Source of the DNA: Glebionis coronaria
Taxonomy: Eukaryota; Streptophyta; Magnoliopsida; Asterales; Asteraceae
Direction of reading: 5' to 3'
Assembly: GCA_025667525.1 (NCBI GenBank)
Contig: CM046876.1
Span: 83,741,512 to 83,805,511 of the forward strand
DNA length: 64,000 bases
Below, one piece after another: positions 31,532 through 43,512 of the stretch; position 1 is the first letter of the stretch, and every line of letters begins with the position of its first letter. Below the pieces are notes generated by a model. The model ran no database searches. It was not told the DNA's origin and saw nothing but the letters and a program-made list of their open reading frames with translations. A program made the translations under genes and the position numbers.

Positions 31532-33420
31532 CATTGCCATGCCCTCATGCAATGCTTAGTGATAAAGCAAATTTACATTTTTCTCATAATCAATCAACCT
31601 TGGCCTTATTAACATACTACTAAACAAAAATTTAAATACTAAGAGGGATCAAAACTTTAAAGTAAACAAAAGGATGGAAATAACTTGCAAAGAGATCAAG
31701 GACTTACATTAGGGCTTTGGTGCTGCGAAGATTTATCACCCTCAAGTTTCACTTTCCCCAAACTAAGCTTGAAAACGAGATCATTGTTATTATAAGTTAG
31801 CAAATCAAACACTTACACACATGGCTTAATTAAATGCTTAAACTCCCTTATTCCTAGGTGTATCTCTTATATTTGATTTTTGTCTTAGAATGATCATGAA
31901 GATGCATTTTTGGACTTATTTCGATAGTTTATTTAGGCTGAAAGCAAAGTAGGACGATTTGATCAATAGTTAGCTAAAGGACAAAATCTCTTAAAACTGC
32001 TTCTCGGGATATCAAAAAGTTCATATCTTGGCATAACTCGGTTCACGATTCGAGACCTTTCTCGGGCCGATATTTGGCATGTACTTCATACTTCATATCT
32101 TCGAGATACGTTCTTGAGATAATGGTCTTCTCATCATAATAGAGTTTCTTCACTTGGAGACTTTTGAGGGGTACTCCAACTTTGTTGACCACGATTGCAT
32201 GATTATTTCTTCAATCTCTAATTGGGATTTTGAGATACAACGATCCGCCTCCTTTTTGGACTTGGATCTATTTATCCTCATACCTTGTTAGGGTCTTTTC
32301 GGATAGACTTCTCCATGATCTTTATGGGAGTTGATTGCTTTTCGTCGTGAGTCTTGATCCTTCATATTGATTTGGTAATAATGCTTTTCACATCACTTTT
32401 GGATCTTCAGCAATAAAATGGAATCCTCATGCCTTGTTAGGGCCTTTTCGGACTCGCCAATCTTCGCGCCCCGCTTCATAAGTTATGCCTTGGCTATGAA
32501 CTCTTATCATTACCGAGCAACTTTTAAACGATCTTGGGCTAGAAGCTAAGTAACTTTTCAAATCGTACGACCTTACTTATTGCAGATAAGTTATTAGCAA
32601 GTGATGGGAGAATAGGCAAATAATTACACCAAGTGAGCTTGTGCAAGAATACCGACTTATAATTTACTCTATCATTTCTCGTCCTCCACAATTTAAAATC
32701 TCAAGTAATGAGACTCGTGGACACTTAGCCTAATAAACCAATTAAGGTCTATATGGTTAAGGATACTAGCTAGAATAAACTTGGATAAGTCTATTCGGGT
32801 TGAGTCAAAATAATCGCAACGGGCCTAATATGTCAAAGATTTCTAAACTAGCTACACCACTTATTAATATTTTTGACTTTATTGCGGGATATATACATAT
32901 GAAAGCAACGATAAAAATTTAAAAATTACGACTAAATGGCCAAAGTTAATAAAAAATTTGAAAAATGTTGAAAAAGATGATTTTCCAGTAAAATGAAGGC
33001 ATTTTCATGGAAAAGTCCACTTAAAACTTCGATAGAAGTCCCCCCACACTTAAGATAAACATTGTCCTCAATGTTTAAGCATGTGGGAAAGGTCTCCCCT
33101 ACACTTATGACATTGTGCACGTTGGTTAAATCAAGCTAAGGAAGAGACGACTAAAGTGATCAATTTCAAATGTGAGTATGAAGAAAATTGAATCACGATA
33201 GTTGAGAGATAGAACCGGATATCGGATAACACGGGAGCACGGTTCTTTGAAGGTTCCAAGAGTGCATTCATCCCTGTAATCACATCACCACACAAAGACA
33301 AACACCGATAGAAGTCCCCTACACTTAGGAGGTTAAAACATAAAAGGATAGATACTCGGGCTGCCTCCCGAGGAGCGCTTGTTTTTGATAACCGAGTCAC
33401 GAGCCTGACTCGACCCAAAA
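31532..33420 (-). other. 3' noncoding region of Athila-2
   Basis: No supported gene in 1.9 kb; the open frames are short and unlike known proteins. It holds three further AAGTGTAGGGGA-like motifs (about 33040-33056, 33093-33108 and 33316-33332). There is no envelope-like ORF. Confidence 0.75.
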
Positions 33421-33924
33421 CTAGTTCATGGGGAACGTGGTGAGGGATGGAATCATCTTTTGAGAGATGTCCTCACCAAATTACAACTTCACTCGTTGGC
33501 CATTCACCTTAAAATTTGGTCCATTAGGTTGAGCGAGCTCGAGAGTACCATATGGAAAAATTTGGGCAATGGTGAATGGGCCGGACCAACGAGATTTCAG
33601 TTTGCCCGAAAAGATTTTCAACCGAGAGTTAAAGAGTAAAACTTTGTCTCCAACTTGGAACTCTCGGTTCTTAATCTTAGAGTCGTGAATGAGCTTAGTC
33701 TTCTCCTTATAGATCAAAGAATTTTCATAAGCCTCATTACGGAGTTCATTGAGCTCATTGAGTTGGATCTTGCGTAGGTCACCGGCTTTGTTGATATCAA
33801 AATTATCCCACTTCAAGGCCCAGTAAGCCTTGTGCTCCAACTCAATGGGGAGGTGGCATGCTTTCCCGTACACGAGACGATATGGTGTACAACCAATCGG
33901 AGTCTTGTATGCGGTACGAAAAGC
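33421..33924 (-). pseudogene. pol: Athila-2 integrase, C-terminal part
   Basis: After the stop at 33925 the frame reads [32 protein letters not shown] and [20 protein letters not shown], the C-terminal domain of Athila integrase. A TAA at 33481-33483 ends the open frame close to the natural end. FGED and a short tail ending in PMN follow in frame, and the family reads HYFGED there. The GPF-containing fold is the C-terminal DNA-binding part. Confidence 0.88.
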
Positions 33925-34551
33925 TCACAAAGCATCATCAAGTTTATCAGCCCATGAGGCACGATGCTCTCCCACGGTTCTTTCCAGAATTCGCTTTAAT
34001 CCTCGGTTGGATATTTCAGCCTGGCCATTAGTTTGTGGGTGGTAGGCTGTGGAAAGACGATGATTTACACCATACTTAGCCATGACTCTTGCGAATTGGT
34101 CATTGCAAAAATGAGCCCCACGATCACTAATAATGGCACGAGGCACACCGAATCTAGCGAATAAAGATTTCAAAAAGTTACAAACCACCCTTGCGTCATT
34201 AGTAGGTAAAGCTTTGGCTTCAACCCACTTTGAAACGTAGTCAACGGCTACAAGGATGTATTTGTTTCCTTTAGATGAAGGGAATGGCCCCATAAAGTCG
34301 ATACCCCAAACATCAAAGATTTCACATTCTTGTATGAAATTTTGAGGCATCTCATCTTTATGTGTGATCTTGCCTTGTTTTTGGCAAGCATCACAATGTT
34401 TAACCATCTCGTGAGCATCACGGTAAATGGTGGGCCAATAAAATCCCGAGTCAAACACTTTTTTGGCGGTGTAGTTGGCACCAAAATGACCACCGGCGGG
34501 TCCTTTGTGGCAAGCGTCAAGGATGTGTAAAGCTGCCGGTCCATCAACACA
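33925..34551 (-). pseudogene. pol: Athila-2 integrase, zinc finger and catalytic core
   Basis: The sequence from 34551 down continues the pol frame, with the HHCC zinc finger ([16 protein letters not shown] then CDACQKQG). The catalytic core has [21 protein letters not shown] and TNGQAEISN (D, D, E). It ends at a TGA at 33925-33927, within DDAL-stop-AFR, where Trp (TGG) is expected. The remaining fold is undamaged. Confidence 0.9.
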
Positions 34552-35322
34552 TCAGCGAATAAGCAAATCAGCACATTGTTTGAATAGATACGGGTCATCC
34601 CAAAAGTAAGTCTTAATGTCGTTGAATAACTTTTTCCTTAGTTGGGATGTTAACCCGTCCTTGAGAATTCCACCCGCTAAGTAGTTTGCAATGTCCGCAA
34701 ACCACGGGGTCTCATCAGAATTTGAGTTTATAGACATTAAGGTCTCCAAGGGAAAAGAGTCATTGATCTCTTTGTTCGGATGATCCCCTTGGTATGGATC
34801 CTCAAGTCGACTCAAATGATCCACGGCTAGGTTTTCAGCTCCTTTTTTATCGCGAATTTCGATTTTAAATTCTTGGAGTAGCAAAACCCAGCGAAGAAGT
34901 CTTGGTTTGGAATCTTGTTTAGTTAACAAGTACTTCAACGCGGAATGATCGGTGTAAACGATTGTGTTGGAAAGGACAAGATAGGGGCAGAACTTTTCAA
35001 AAGCATAGACAACAGCTAAAAGCTCTTTTTCGGTTGTCGTATAATGCAATTGGGCCCCAGTCATTGTCTTGCTAGCGTAATGGATTGGTTGGAAGTGTTT
35101 GTTCACTCTTTGTCCCAGAACTGCACCAATAGCAAAGTCACTAGCATCGCACATTAACTCGAAAGGCAGCTCCCAATTAGGGGTAACCAAGACGGGTGCC
35201 TTAGTTAGCTTATCCTTAAGCGAGTTGAAGGCTTCAAGACACTCTTTGGAAAAGATAAAAGGAGTATCTTTTTCCAAGAGGTGGGTCATCGGGCGAGCGA
35301 TTTGAGAAAAATCTTTGATCAA
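34552..35322 (-). pseudogene. pol: Athila-2 end of RT and RNase H
   Basis: This starts after a TGA at 35323-35325. RT ends with [16 protein letters not shown]. RNase H has [50 protein letters not shown] and [13 protein letters not shown]. It ends at a TGA (34552-34554) within LIR-stop-CVDG, where the family has Arg. Both stops fit CGA changed to TGA. Confidence 0.9.
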
Positions 35323-38200
35323 TCAACGGTAGAAGCCCGCATGACCAAGGAAACTTCTCACACCCTTCACGGTTGAAGGTGGAGGCAACTTAGCGATAAC
35401 ATCGACTTTAGCACGGTCTACTTCAAGACCGGCTTTGGAAATTTTGTGTCCTAGCACGATGCCCTCTTTTACCATAAAATGGCATTTTTCCCAATTCAGA
35501 ACAAGGCGAGTGTCTTCGCACCGCTTAAGCATATGTTCCAAATTGGCAAGGCAAGAAGAGAAGGAATCCCCGAAGACCGAGAAATCGTCCATGAAGACTT
35601 CCATGGTTCGTTCAACCATGTCATGGAAGATAGCTAACATGCACCTTTGGAAAGTCCCGGGGGCATTGCATAAGCCAAAAGGCATTCTTTTGTAAGCAAA
35701 TGTGCCATAGGGACAAGTGAATGTTGTCTTCTCTTGATCTTGGGGATCGATGGGTATTTGGAAATAACCCGAGAAACCATCAAGAAAGCAGTAATATTCA
35801 TTACCTGCTAAATGCTCAAGCATTTGGTCCATAAAAGGTAGAGGGAAATGATACTTTCTCGTGGCATCATTGAGTTTGCGGTAGTCTATACAAACTCTCC
35901 ACCCAGTAACGAGACGAGTGGAAATCAACTCGTTGTGTTCATTGGGAACAACGGTTATTCCGCCCTTCTTGGGCACACAATGGACTGGACTAACCCATGG
36001 TGAATCCGAAATAGGGTAAATCATACCCGCATCAAGAAGTTTGATAACCTCTGTTTTGATGACTTCATGGATTTTTGGATTCACCCTTCGTTGGCTTTGA
36101 ATTGTGGGCTTAAAGTCGTCCTCCATGAGAATTTTGTGTGTGCAGAAGTGAGGATCTATTCCACGAATGTCGGAGATTTTCCAAGCGATAGCGCTTTTAT
36201 GCTTCTTCAACACGGCGATAAGGTGAGTTTTCTCTTCATCTTTCAATTCCTTCGCGATAATGATGGGCGACTTCTTCTCTTCTTCAAGGAATACATACTC
36301 GAGATGAGGCGGCAACTCCTTAAGTTCTAAATCCGGAGGATTTTCGACGGGAGGTGTATTCAAAGTCGGAGTATCGATAGCAATAACCGTGGGAGATGGT
36401 GGAGAAAGGTTGTCTTCATTGAGAAGGTTATCAAAGAAATGCATGTCTTCATCCCCATCAGTGGGAGAATCATCATTAGCTAAGTTCACATCTCCCATGG
36501 TGTCTTCAATATTGTTCCAAAACAAATCACTTTCTCCAAAGAGAGACAGTGATGAATCAATATAGGAAACGGTTTCAACATTCGGAAGAGAGGTAGGAAT
36601 ACTTTTGCAAGCATTTTGGAAGTGTTCTTCACAAGCCTCATCAAGAACGTCAATACAATTAACACTCTCGTTGGAATAAGGTTGTTTAGACAACTTTCCC
36701 ATGTTGAAGACGATTTTATCGTCACCCACTCTCATGATAAGCTCACCGGCTTCAACATCTATAAGAGTGCGACCGGTCCTCAGGAATGGACGACCCACGA
36801 TCAAGGGAACACGAGGGTCCATCTCGTAGTCGACGACGACGAAATCGGCAGGAAAAGTGAATTTGTCGACTCCTACAAAGATGTCTTCGGCTATCCCCAC
36901 TGGATAAGCAACCGTACGGTTAGCTAATTCCAAAGTCATTTTGGTGGGGACTAGCTCAGGGAGAGATAATTGCTTCCAAACGCTTAGAGGCATTAGATTA
37001 ATATTGGCACCTAGATCGTCTAGGGCCATGCAATTCTCAACTCCCGGGAAGTTACAAGGGATTAAGAAACGACCCGGATCACCAAGCTTGGTTGGCAATT
37101 GCCTTAAGAGTACTGTAGAGCAATTCTCATTAAGTTGGGTGTTGGCAATATCAAGAAGCTTTTCCTTGTCACTCAGAAGATCTTTAAACATTTTCGCGTA
37201 CTTAGGCATGTGAGCGAGAGCCTCAGCGAAGGAGATATTGAAATTTAATTTTTTAAACATTTTGAGAAAGTTAGAAACTTGAATATCGTCCTTGCTTTTA
37301 AGCTTGTCTTTCCTCAACCTTGATGGGTAAGGTATATTGGATGAAGAGGAAGGCTTTGGGATCGAAGGATCACTCACATCCTTGGGTGGAGGAGGGGTAG
37401 AAGTAAGGGGTGGAGGAATTGGGGAAGTCGAAGGTTGGGGAATAGGAGCAGGTGACTCGTTTTCCTTAGTCACAACCACCGGTGGAGGTATAGGAAGCTC
37501 GGGTTCCTTGGTACCTTTGCCACTGCGAGTAGTGATTGCTTTCATCTCCCCTCTTGGATTCGCAACGGTGTTACTCGGAAGAGTACCCGAAGAAGAGGGT
37601 TGATTACCTTGGAAGAAACTAGCCATCATGTTCTTCAAGTCATTCGTTTGACTATCCAACGTGTTTCGCATATCAGCTCTCAGATCGTTCCCTTGTTTCA
37701 CCAGGTCTGCTTTCAAGTTGCGCACTTCCTGTTGAAGATTTTCCACGATCACATCATTGGTCCTCATGTAGGTTGCAACCTCTTGGTGTAATGCGGTGGG
37801 TTGGTTGGAAGGAGGAGCATTGTATGCGGGTGGTTGATAAGCAGGTTGCTGGTAAACTTGGTTGTTTCTTTGAGGTGGTTGTGGTTGTTTGTGAGGTGGT
37901 ATGTATGGTGCACGAGGTTGTTGTTGTTGAGGAGGGCGATTGAGGTTTTGTTGTTGGTTTGGGTTGTTTGGAGGAAAACCGGGTGGTGAGAGGTAGTTGT
38001 TGGAACGGTAGCTAAGCAAGTTGCGGTCACCTTGAGGTCGAGCTTGATAGGCGGGTTGAGGATAGGTTCCGTATGCTGCATTCACATTCTCAGAAGGGTA
38101 GTCTTGGGTGGCGGTACAAGTGGTGTAAGAGTGAGGACCCCCGCATATCTCGCATGGTTGGCTAACAGCATTGACTTGAGCGTCTTTAGCGTCTTTAGCG
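35323..38200 (-). pseudogene. pol: Athila-2 gag end, protease and reverse transcriptase
   Basis: The longest intact piece, 920 codons or more. It opens with the gag zinc-knuckle-like CEICGGPHSY (about 38150), then a Gln/Pro/Asn-rich linker. A Pro-rich region (about 37350-37500) and the motif SNFLKMFKKLNFNISFAEAL follow. The protease has LDDLGANINLMP (about 37000), with DLGA where most retroelements have DTGA or DSGA. RT has [61 protein letters not shown], the active site [11 protein letters not shown] and SFLGHAGFYR, then TGA at 35323-35325. Confidence 0.9.
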
Positions 38201-39081
38201 TTTCAGCGTTGATGCTGTTGGTGTTGCTGGCGGTTTGGGTAGCAAGCGATTCAAGAAGCGTAGTGATTTTGTCAAGTCGCTTATCGCTGTCACTAGTACT
38301 AGCACTAGCGACATTGGTCCGAACACTCTTGGTTTGCACACGAGACTTATTCTCAATGATATCCCAAGCAGCATTGGAAGTCTTAGCCAAAAGATTACCC
38401 CCCCGAGGCACTGTTTAGTGAATCTTGGTCATTCATGTGTAAACCATTATAAAAAGTGTTAATTTGATGCACTTTGGTAAAACCATGTTGTGGGCATTTT
38501 CTCAAAAGGTCTTTGAAACGGTCCCAAGATTCACTAAACGACTCATCGTACTTTTGTTCAAAATTAATGATGTCATTCCGCAAAGCGGTAGTACGAGAGG
38601 GTGGGAAAAAGTAATTGATAAATTTGGTCTCTGAATCCGTCCACGTAAGAATACTTTGTGGCGGTTCCTTAGCAAGCCAATGTCGGGCTTGTCCCTCTAA
38701 AGAAAAGGGAAAAAGTTGTAAACGGATTACCTCTTGTGGAACACCATTGAATTTGACCGTATTGGTGAGTTGCAAGAATCACTTGATGTGGTCATGCGGA
38801 TCATCAATGGTACGTCCCAAGAATGGTTGAGGAGAGACCAACTGGATAAAGCCGGATTTGAGCTCAAAGTTGTTGGCTGCAATCGCTGGTATAACAATTG
38901 GGTCAGTGTTGCCATCTACATGAGCTTGCAGCAGTTCAATCATCGGGCGATTATCCGGTAGAGGCTCATTGTTGTTGTTATTATTGTTTTGAGGTGGTAT
39001 ATTGTTGTTGTTTTGTACACCGGCCATGTCTAAGTTATCGAGAGGCTCGGGCTCTTGATAAGACGTTGATCGAGTGCGCAT
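38082..39081 (-). pseudogene. gag: Athila-2 gag, N-terminal part
   Basis: ATG at 39079-39081 opens MRTRSTSYQEPEPLDNLD and an Asn-rich stretch. The Athila gag core follows: NFELKSGFIQLVS, DDPHDHIK, LEGQARHWL, FFPPSRTTALRNDI, SWDRFKDLLRKCPQHG and INTFYNGLH. Three lesions are visible. TGA at 38779-38781 stands after HDHIK, where Arg is expected. A run of seven G (38398-38404 on the + strand as C) is one longer than the frame needs in SASGGNLL. A third shift lies near 38180-38215, after which CEICGG reads in another frame. Confidence 0.88.
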
Positions 39082-39248
39082 ACACCTGCAAAAGAACTAA
39101 CAAGGCAAAAACAAAGCAAAAATATTTTTGGTTTTTATGTTTTTTAATTTTTAGGATTTTTGAAAATTTTTATGAAAAAGTAACGTTCACGGTGAACGGA
39201 TCCCAAAATCCAAGTTCTCACAAAAAACTGTTGATCTTAACGAGAAGA

Positions 39249-39266
39249 GCCGGCAGCGGTGCCATT
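39249..39266 (-). other. Primer-binding site of Athila-2
   Basis: In element sense AATGGCACCGCTGCCGG follows the LTR end. Athila elements usually have TGGCGCCGTTGCCGG, complementary to aspartate tRNA; this version differs at two positions. The leader from here to the gag ATG is only about 170 bases. Confidence 0.8.
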
Positions 39267-40851
39267 TAATACTTGAGATTTGCTATGTTGAAAGTTTAAG
39301 TTCGTTCTCGGTATCCTCTTGAATTGATCACAGCCTAAAGTGGAATGATTTGTTCTTGGTGACAAAAAGGGGTATTGGTTATCTATACTATTAAACGAAT
39401 AAATGCATAAAGTAAACAAAGACCAAAACAATTACTTAAATAAAACTTGAATTTAAATTAAACAATTAAATGAGAAAACAGTAAAATAAACTTACGGAAA
39501 TTAGCTCTATTCGGAATAAAACCTTCTACTCGGAATAACTGCTCTATGCGGAATGTGTTAACCATGCGGAATAAAAGGACACTATGCGGAATAACATTTC
39601 CTATTCGGAATAAAGGTTATACTCGGAATATATAAAATATTCCGAATAAGAGAAAGTAAAAAGCGCTACTCGGAATATAGAAAATATTTCGAATAGGGGT
39701 CAAGACAAATGGACTACCCGGAATAAAAATATTCCGAATAAAGGAAATGGAAATCAGTCTATGCGGAATGATCGAAATTCCGAGTAAGGGAAAACTAAGG
39801 TCGGCTATTCGGAATGTCTGAACATTCCGAGTAAGAGAAATCAACAGAAGGCTACTCGGAATAAATTATTCCGAGTAAAAGACAAGATAAGCCGGCTATT
39901 CGGAATATAGAAATATTCCGAATAGGGGAAAAGGAGAGCTCCTATGCGGAATAATGAAAATGTTCCGAATAAGGGACAAATTAGGATGACTATTCGGAAA
40001 ATCAGGGATGAAGAACAGTAACAGCAGAAGCAAAACGTTTTTAAATCAAATCGACCCAAATACTCAAAAAGGTTTTACCAAATTAACCAATAATCATTTA
40101 AATACCATAAGTAACAAATCCCAACAACAAAAACACAAAATCAACCACGTATAAAAGATTAAAATTAATCAACCAAGAACTTAAGAACTTTTAATGAAAA
40201 TGGAGATGAACAAGATGAATAAAAAGATTGTATTGAAAGATTAGAGTAAAAGTAAACAAGAGTAATGATTAAACACTTACAAGACTGAAGGAAAAATTAA
40301 AAATCACCAAACACCCTAATGGTGTTGGTGGTGCTACGAACCAAAGAAGCTGGGAAAGAAAAAATAAAAACTAACTCCCTAAAATGTGAAGGGAGAGTCT
40401 ATATATACTCCTAGTGGTTGGTTGGTGAGTAGGCTTTCTTCTCTCTTTTCGTCTTCTCGTCTTTTCAGTAGAGTTGACGTTTTCGATTCTGATTCGGGAT
40501 TTGTCGATGATTAAATCCAACTCGTCTTTTAATTTCTTCGATTAATAGACTTGAGTTTCTTCGACATATGTAAATCTTCCATCCTTGGTCCTTTTCTTCG
40601 ATAAATCTTCGAATAGGCCCAGTGACTTCAAATCTTCTGCATCTCTTGGACAGTAGACTTCGTCTTGAGTCTTTTTCTTTGATAGAACCCGTGCAATCCC
40701 ATGTTTTCTTTAATATTCATCCGGTTGGCTCTGAAAACACATTAAACACAAAAACCACGCATAATTCCAAACAAATGATATTAAACACGCGTTTTGGTCT
40801 TGTTTTAGCAAGAAATAAGTGGTAAAAGGATGGGTGTTTTCACACCTATCA
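39267..40851 (-). repeat. 5' LTR of Athila-2 (1,585 bp)
   Basis: Near-identical partner of 29933-31514, with a TATA box at 40398-40412 (- strand). The hairpin series is at 39507-40000. Confidence 0.93.
39507..40000 (-). repeat. CGGAAT/ATTCCG hairpin series in the Athila-2 5' LTR
   Basis: Same series as at 30173-30666, with three or four base differences. Stem 2 here has ATTTCG (TATTTCGAATAG) where the other LTR keeps ATTCCG, and another stem has ATTCCG where the 3' LTR has ATTCTG. Confidence 0.9.
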
Positions 40852-43495
40852 TTAAACACTAGGGGACTAAAGTGCAATTAAAGGCAAAATATTATCAAAA
40901 ACGGGCAAACATGTTCAATAGGCTCGTATAAGCAAACCAATGAACCAAATAAGCTCTAATAACTTGCAAAAGACTTAAAACTTTATTTAACATAGACTTG
41001 TAAAAGGATTAAAGCTGAAACCAAGTGAAACTCAAATAAGCCAATTCTAATAAGCCAATATTAAGCTATCTAATAAGCCAAACGTGCACAATCAGATTTT
41101 CTTGTCAAAACTTGTTTGTCAAGCCAATAGAAGCATGGAATGTCTTTTGAAATAAAAAGTGATCCGGTAATGAATTCAGAAAATGGAAATAAGCTAAATC
41201 AAGCTTATTTTACTTTCGTTGACCAGATTTTTCAAAAAGCTGAAAATTTCAAAATCCACTCATGAATACTTTCTAAACAATAATGTGAAAGAAAATCAAG
41301 AGGTTTCTGAAGTGGAAATGTTGTTTCAAGAAATCAGATTAGCTCAATATTACAGAAACTTGCTCTAACTCAACAGCTTATTCATTTGCTTATTTCTCAC
41401 TTAAATCAAGATACTGTATAATTTCCTTGAAAAGGCTAAAAGTTCAGATGTTAAGTAAGAGATGAGAACTGGTTTGAATCAATTTCATCAAGAAACAAAG
41501 TAATGCTGAGCAATTGAAATCATGAACTTTTTTCTGAAATTCTATGCTGAAAATTGACCCATACTATTTTTTTGTGCCAATTGCCTTTTTGACTCTAAAC
41601 TTGACTTGAAAACTATCAGACTTTGTTTAATATGACTAAGTGACTGTAAATGAACTAGATTTAACCAATTTCTAACACTTGAACACAAATTGAAACTTAA
41701 TCCCAAACACTACTTTACTGAATTATAACAAACTTTTATGAAAAGATTTAAGGCAATTGGTTAAGCTGTTTAAAAAAACATATCAGACTAAGTTTGACTA
41801 CTCAAATGAAGTGCAAATGAACTAGCAACAAAAAATTAAACCAGCTAAAACTCAATATGATCAAATAAGCTGAAATGACTGATAAAGCTGAAAACAGGAC
41901 AAGTATTAAGCTGATGATCAAGTATTAAGCTACAATTAAACTACTCAAATACTAAAATCAGTTCAAACACTATCTAATCAAACTTGATCATGCAATCAAA
42001 CAAGGTTACTCTAGGAATTGAGCAGGCAGTCAACAATTAAGTGGAACTAAAATTCAGAACTTGAAACCTTTTAGCTTAGGCCTCCATTGATGTAGTAGAG
42101 AAGCGCTGAGCTTTCTAACCAATGCTAAACCACCACCTTAGCATCAAAATCTACCAATCAACATCTACAATCATCATAACCTCCATTGCTGAACTAGAAA
42201 ACTTCAAAATCAACTAGGACTGGAATTGGATGAACAGAACAATATCTTAACAGCTTCAATTCTTCAAACTTAGCTAATCATGATCATTTGTGATCATAAC
42301 AAGCTAACAGTAACACAAGGATAACAAGATTCAAGGTATGAACAGTAGATGAAGGAGATGAATGTGAATTTTATTGATTTAAGAAGAGAATTTGTTACAG
42401 AACTGGTAAATCTGTTACAACTATGCTAACTAACTCAAGAGCTTGTCAGACTCTTGAGTTGGTTGAGCTAACTAACTAGAACTAAGATTGAGAGGAAATA
42501 AAGATGTGTGTGAAATTTACACACACTAACTACTTGTACAAATGAGAAGTTACAGTCCTATTTATAGACAAATGTGAGGAAGTTTTAGAGTTGATGACAT
42601 GTTTCCACCATTGAATTGTTGCCACGTGTCACAAAACTGCTAAATGTTCATCCTCTTGTTCTTCACAATTTGGGGACTTTTGATTCATTGATCTTGAGCT
42701 TAATTGGTAGTGTCCAACGTGTTTATCTCTTGAAAACGATCAACTTTCATGTAGATAACTCTTTCTGAAATCAAGTGTAGCTCCAAAATGGTTCTAGATT
42801 GCGTTGAAGAAGAAAGCCACGTGGCATGCCTTGGTTGGATGAAATATGATCACACGGATTGTTATCTAGAGTGGATAAATGTATTATTGAGTGGTGTTCT
42901 TTGATTGGTTGCTTTTGGAAGTAGTGGGAGTAATTAATTCTTTGCGGCGCATTAATGCAATGGTGAGGTGTCCTGAATACTTGGCAATCCATGTACCACT
43001 TTCTTGCATTTCTATTAGTTCCCAGCCATGTCACACGGATTGAGTTTATAATTACTTTGAAAAATGGCAATTTCAGCCCTTGCACTTTGGCAGATTCACA
43101 ATTTAGGCTAGGAACTTCATTTCTTTAGCATAAATGGTCCTTCCACTTGCATTATTGATTGATTTGACCCTTTGACTTGGTTGACTGAAGAGTTGACCAT
43201 GTTTGACTTTCATCTTGACTTTGACAAATTTACACTTTTGGTCCTTCAACTTTGGAATATTGTCAAGATAGGTCCCTTATCTTCTAAGTCTTGTCATCTT
43301 TGATCCTTCTTTGTCTTTTTCATCCAAATAAGCTTGATTTTCCTCTTGTTTGCTTGAAAATGTATCCTTCTTACCTATTTATACACAAACAAAAAACATA
43401 CCACATAATTCCGCTTTATAGCACAAAAGTTAGGTATTTTCCTTGTGTTTTAGGGTGATTTGTTGATCAATTGATATGAGTTTTTACTCATATCA
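40852..43495 (-). repeat. 3' LTR of Athila-1, proximal part
   Basis: It resumes after the TTAAA duplication and matches 51620-54257. The end next to the polypurine tract is a perfect 9-bp inverted repeat, TGATATGAG...CTCATATCA (43472-43495). A TATA box is at 42557-42569 on the - strand. There is no gene; open frames such as 42771-43085 also occur in the sister LTR and have no recognisable product. Confidence 0.92.
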
Positions 43496-43512
43496 AATCC
43501 CCTACACTTGAG
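43496..43512 (-). other. Polypurine tract of Athila-1
   Basis: In element sense CTCAAGTGTAGGGGATT directly precedes the LTR start TGATATGAG. Confidence 0.85.

Larger units (their letters stand above)
29933..40851 (-). mobile_element. Athila-type Ty3 retrotransposon Athila-2, nested in Athila-1
   Basis: A complete-length element of 10.9 kb on the - strand: 5' LTR 39267-40851, primer-binding site 39249-39266, gag and pol 33421-39081, noncoding tail, polypurine tract at 31515, 3' LTR 29933-31514. TTAAA duplications flank it, and the empty site is visible in the sister LTR of Athila-1. By eye the two LTRs differ at about 15 to 20 positions in 1.58 kb, so it is young. Gag and pol nevertheless carry several stops and frameshifts. 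Confidence 0.93.
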
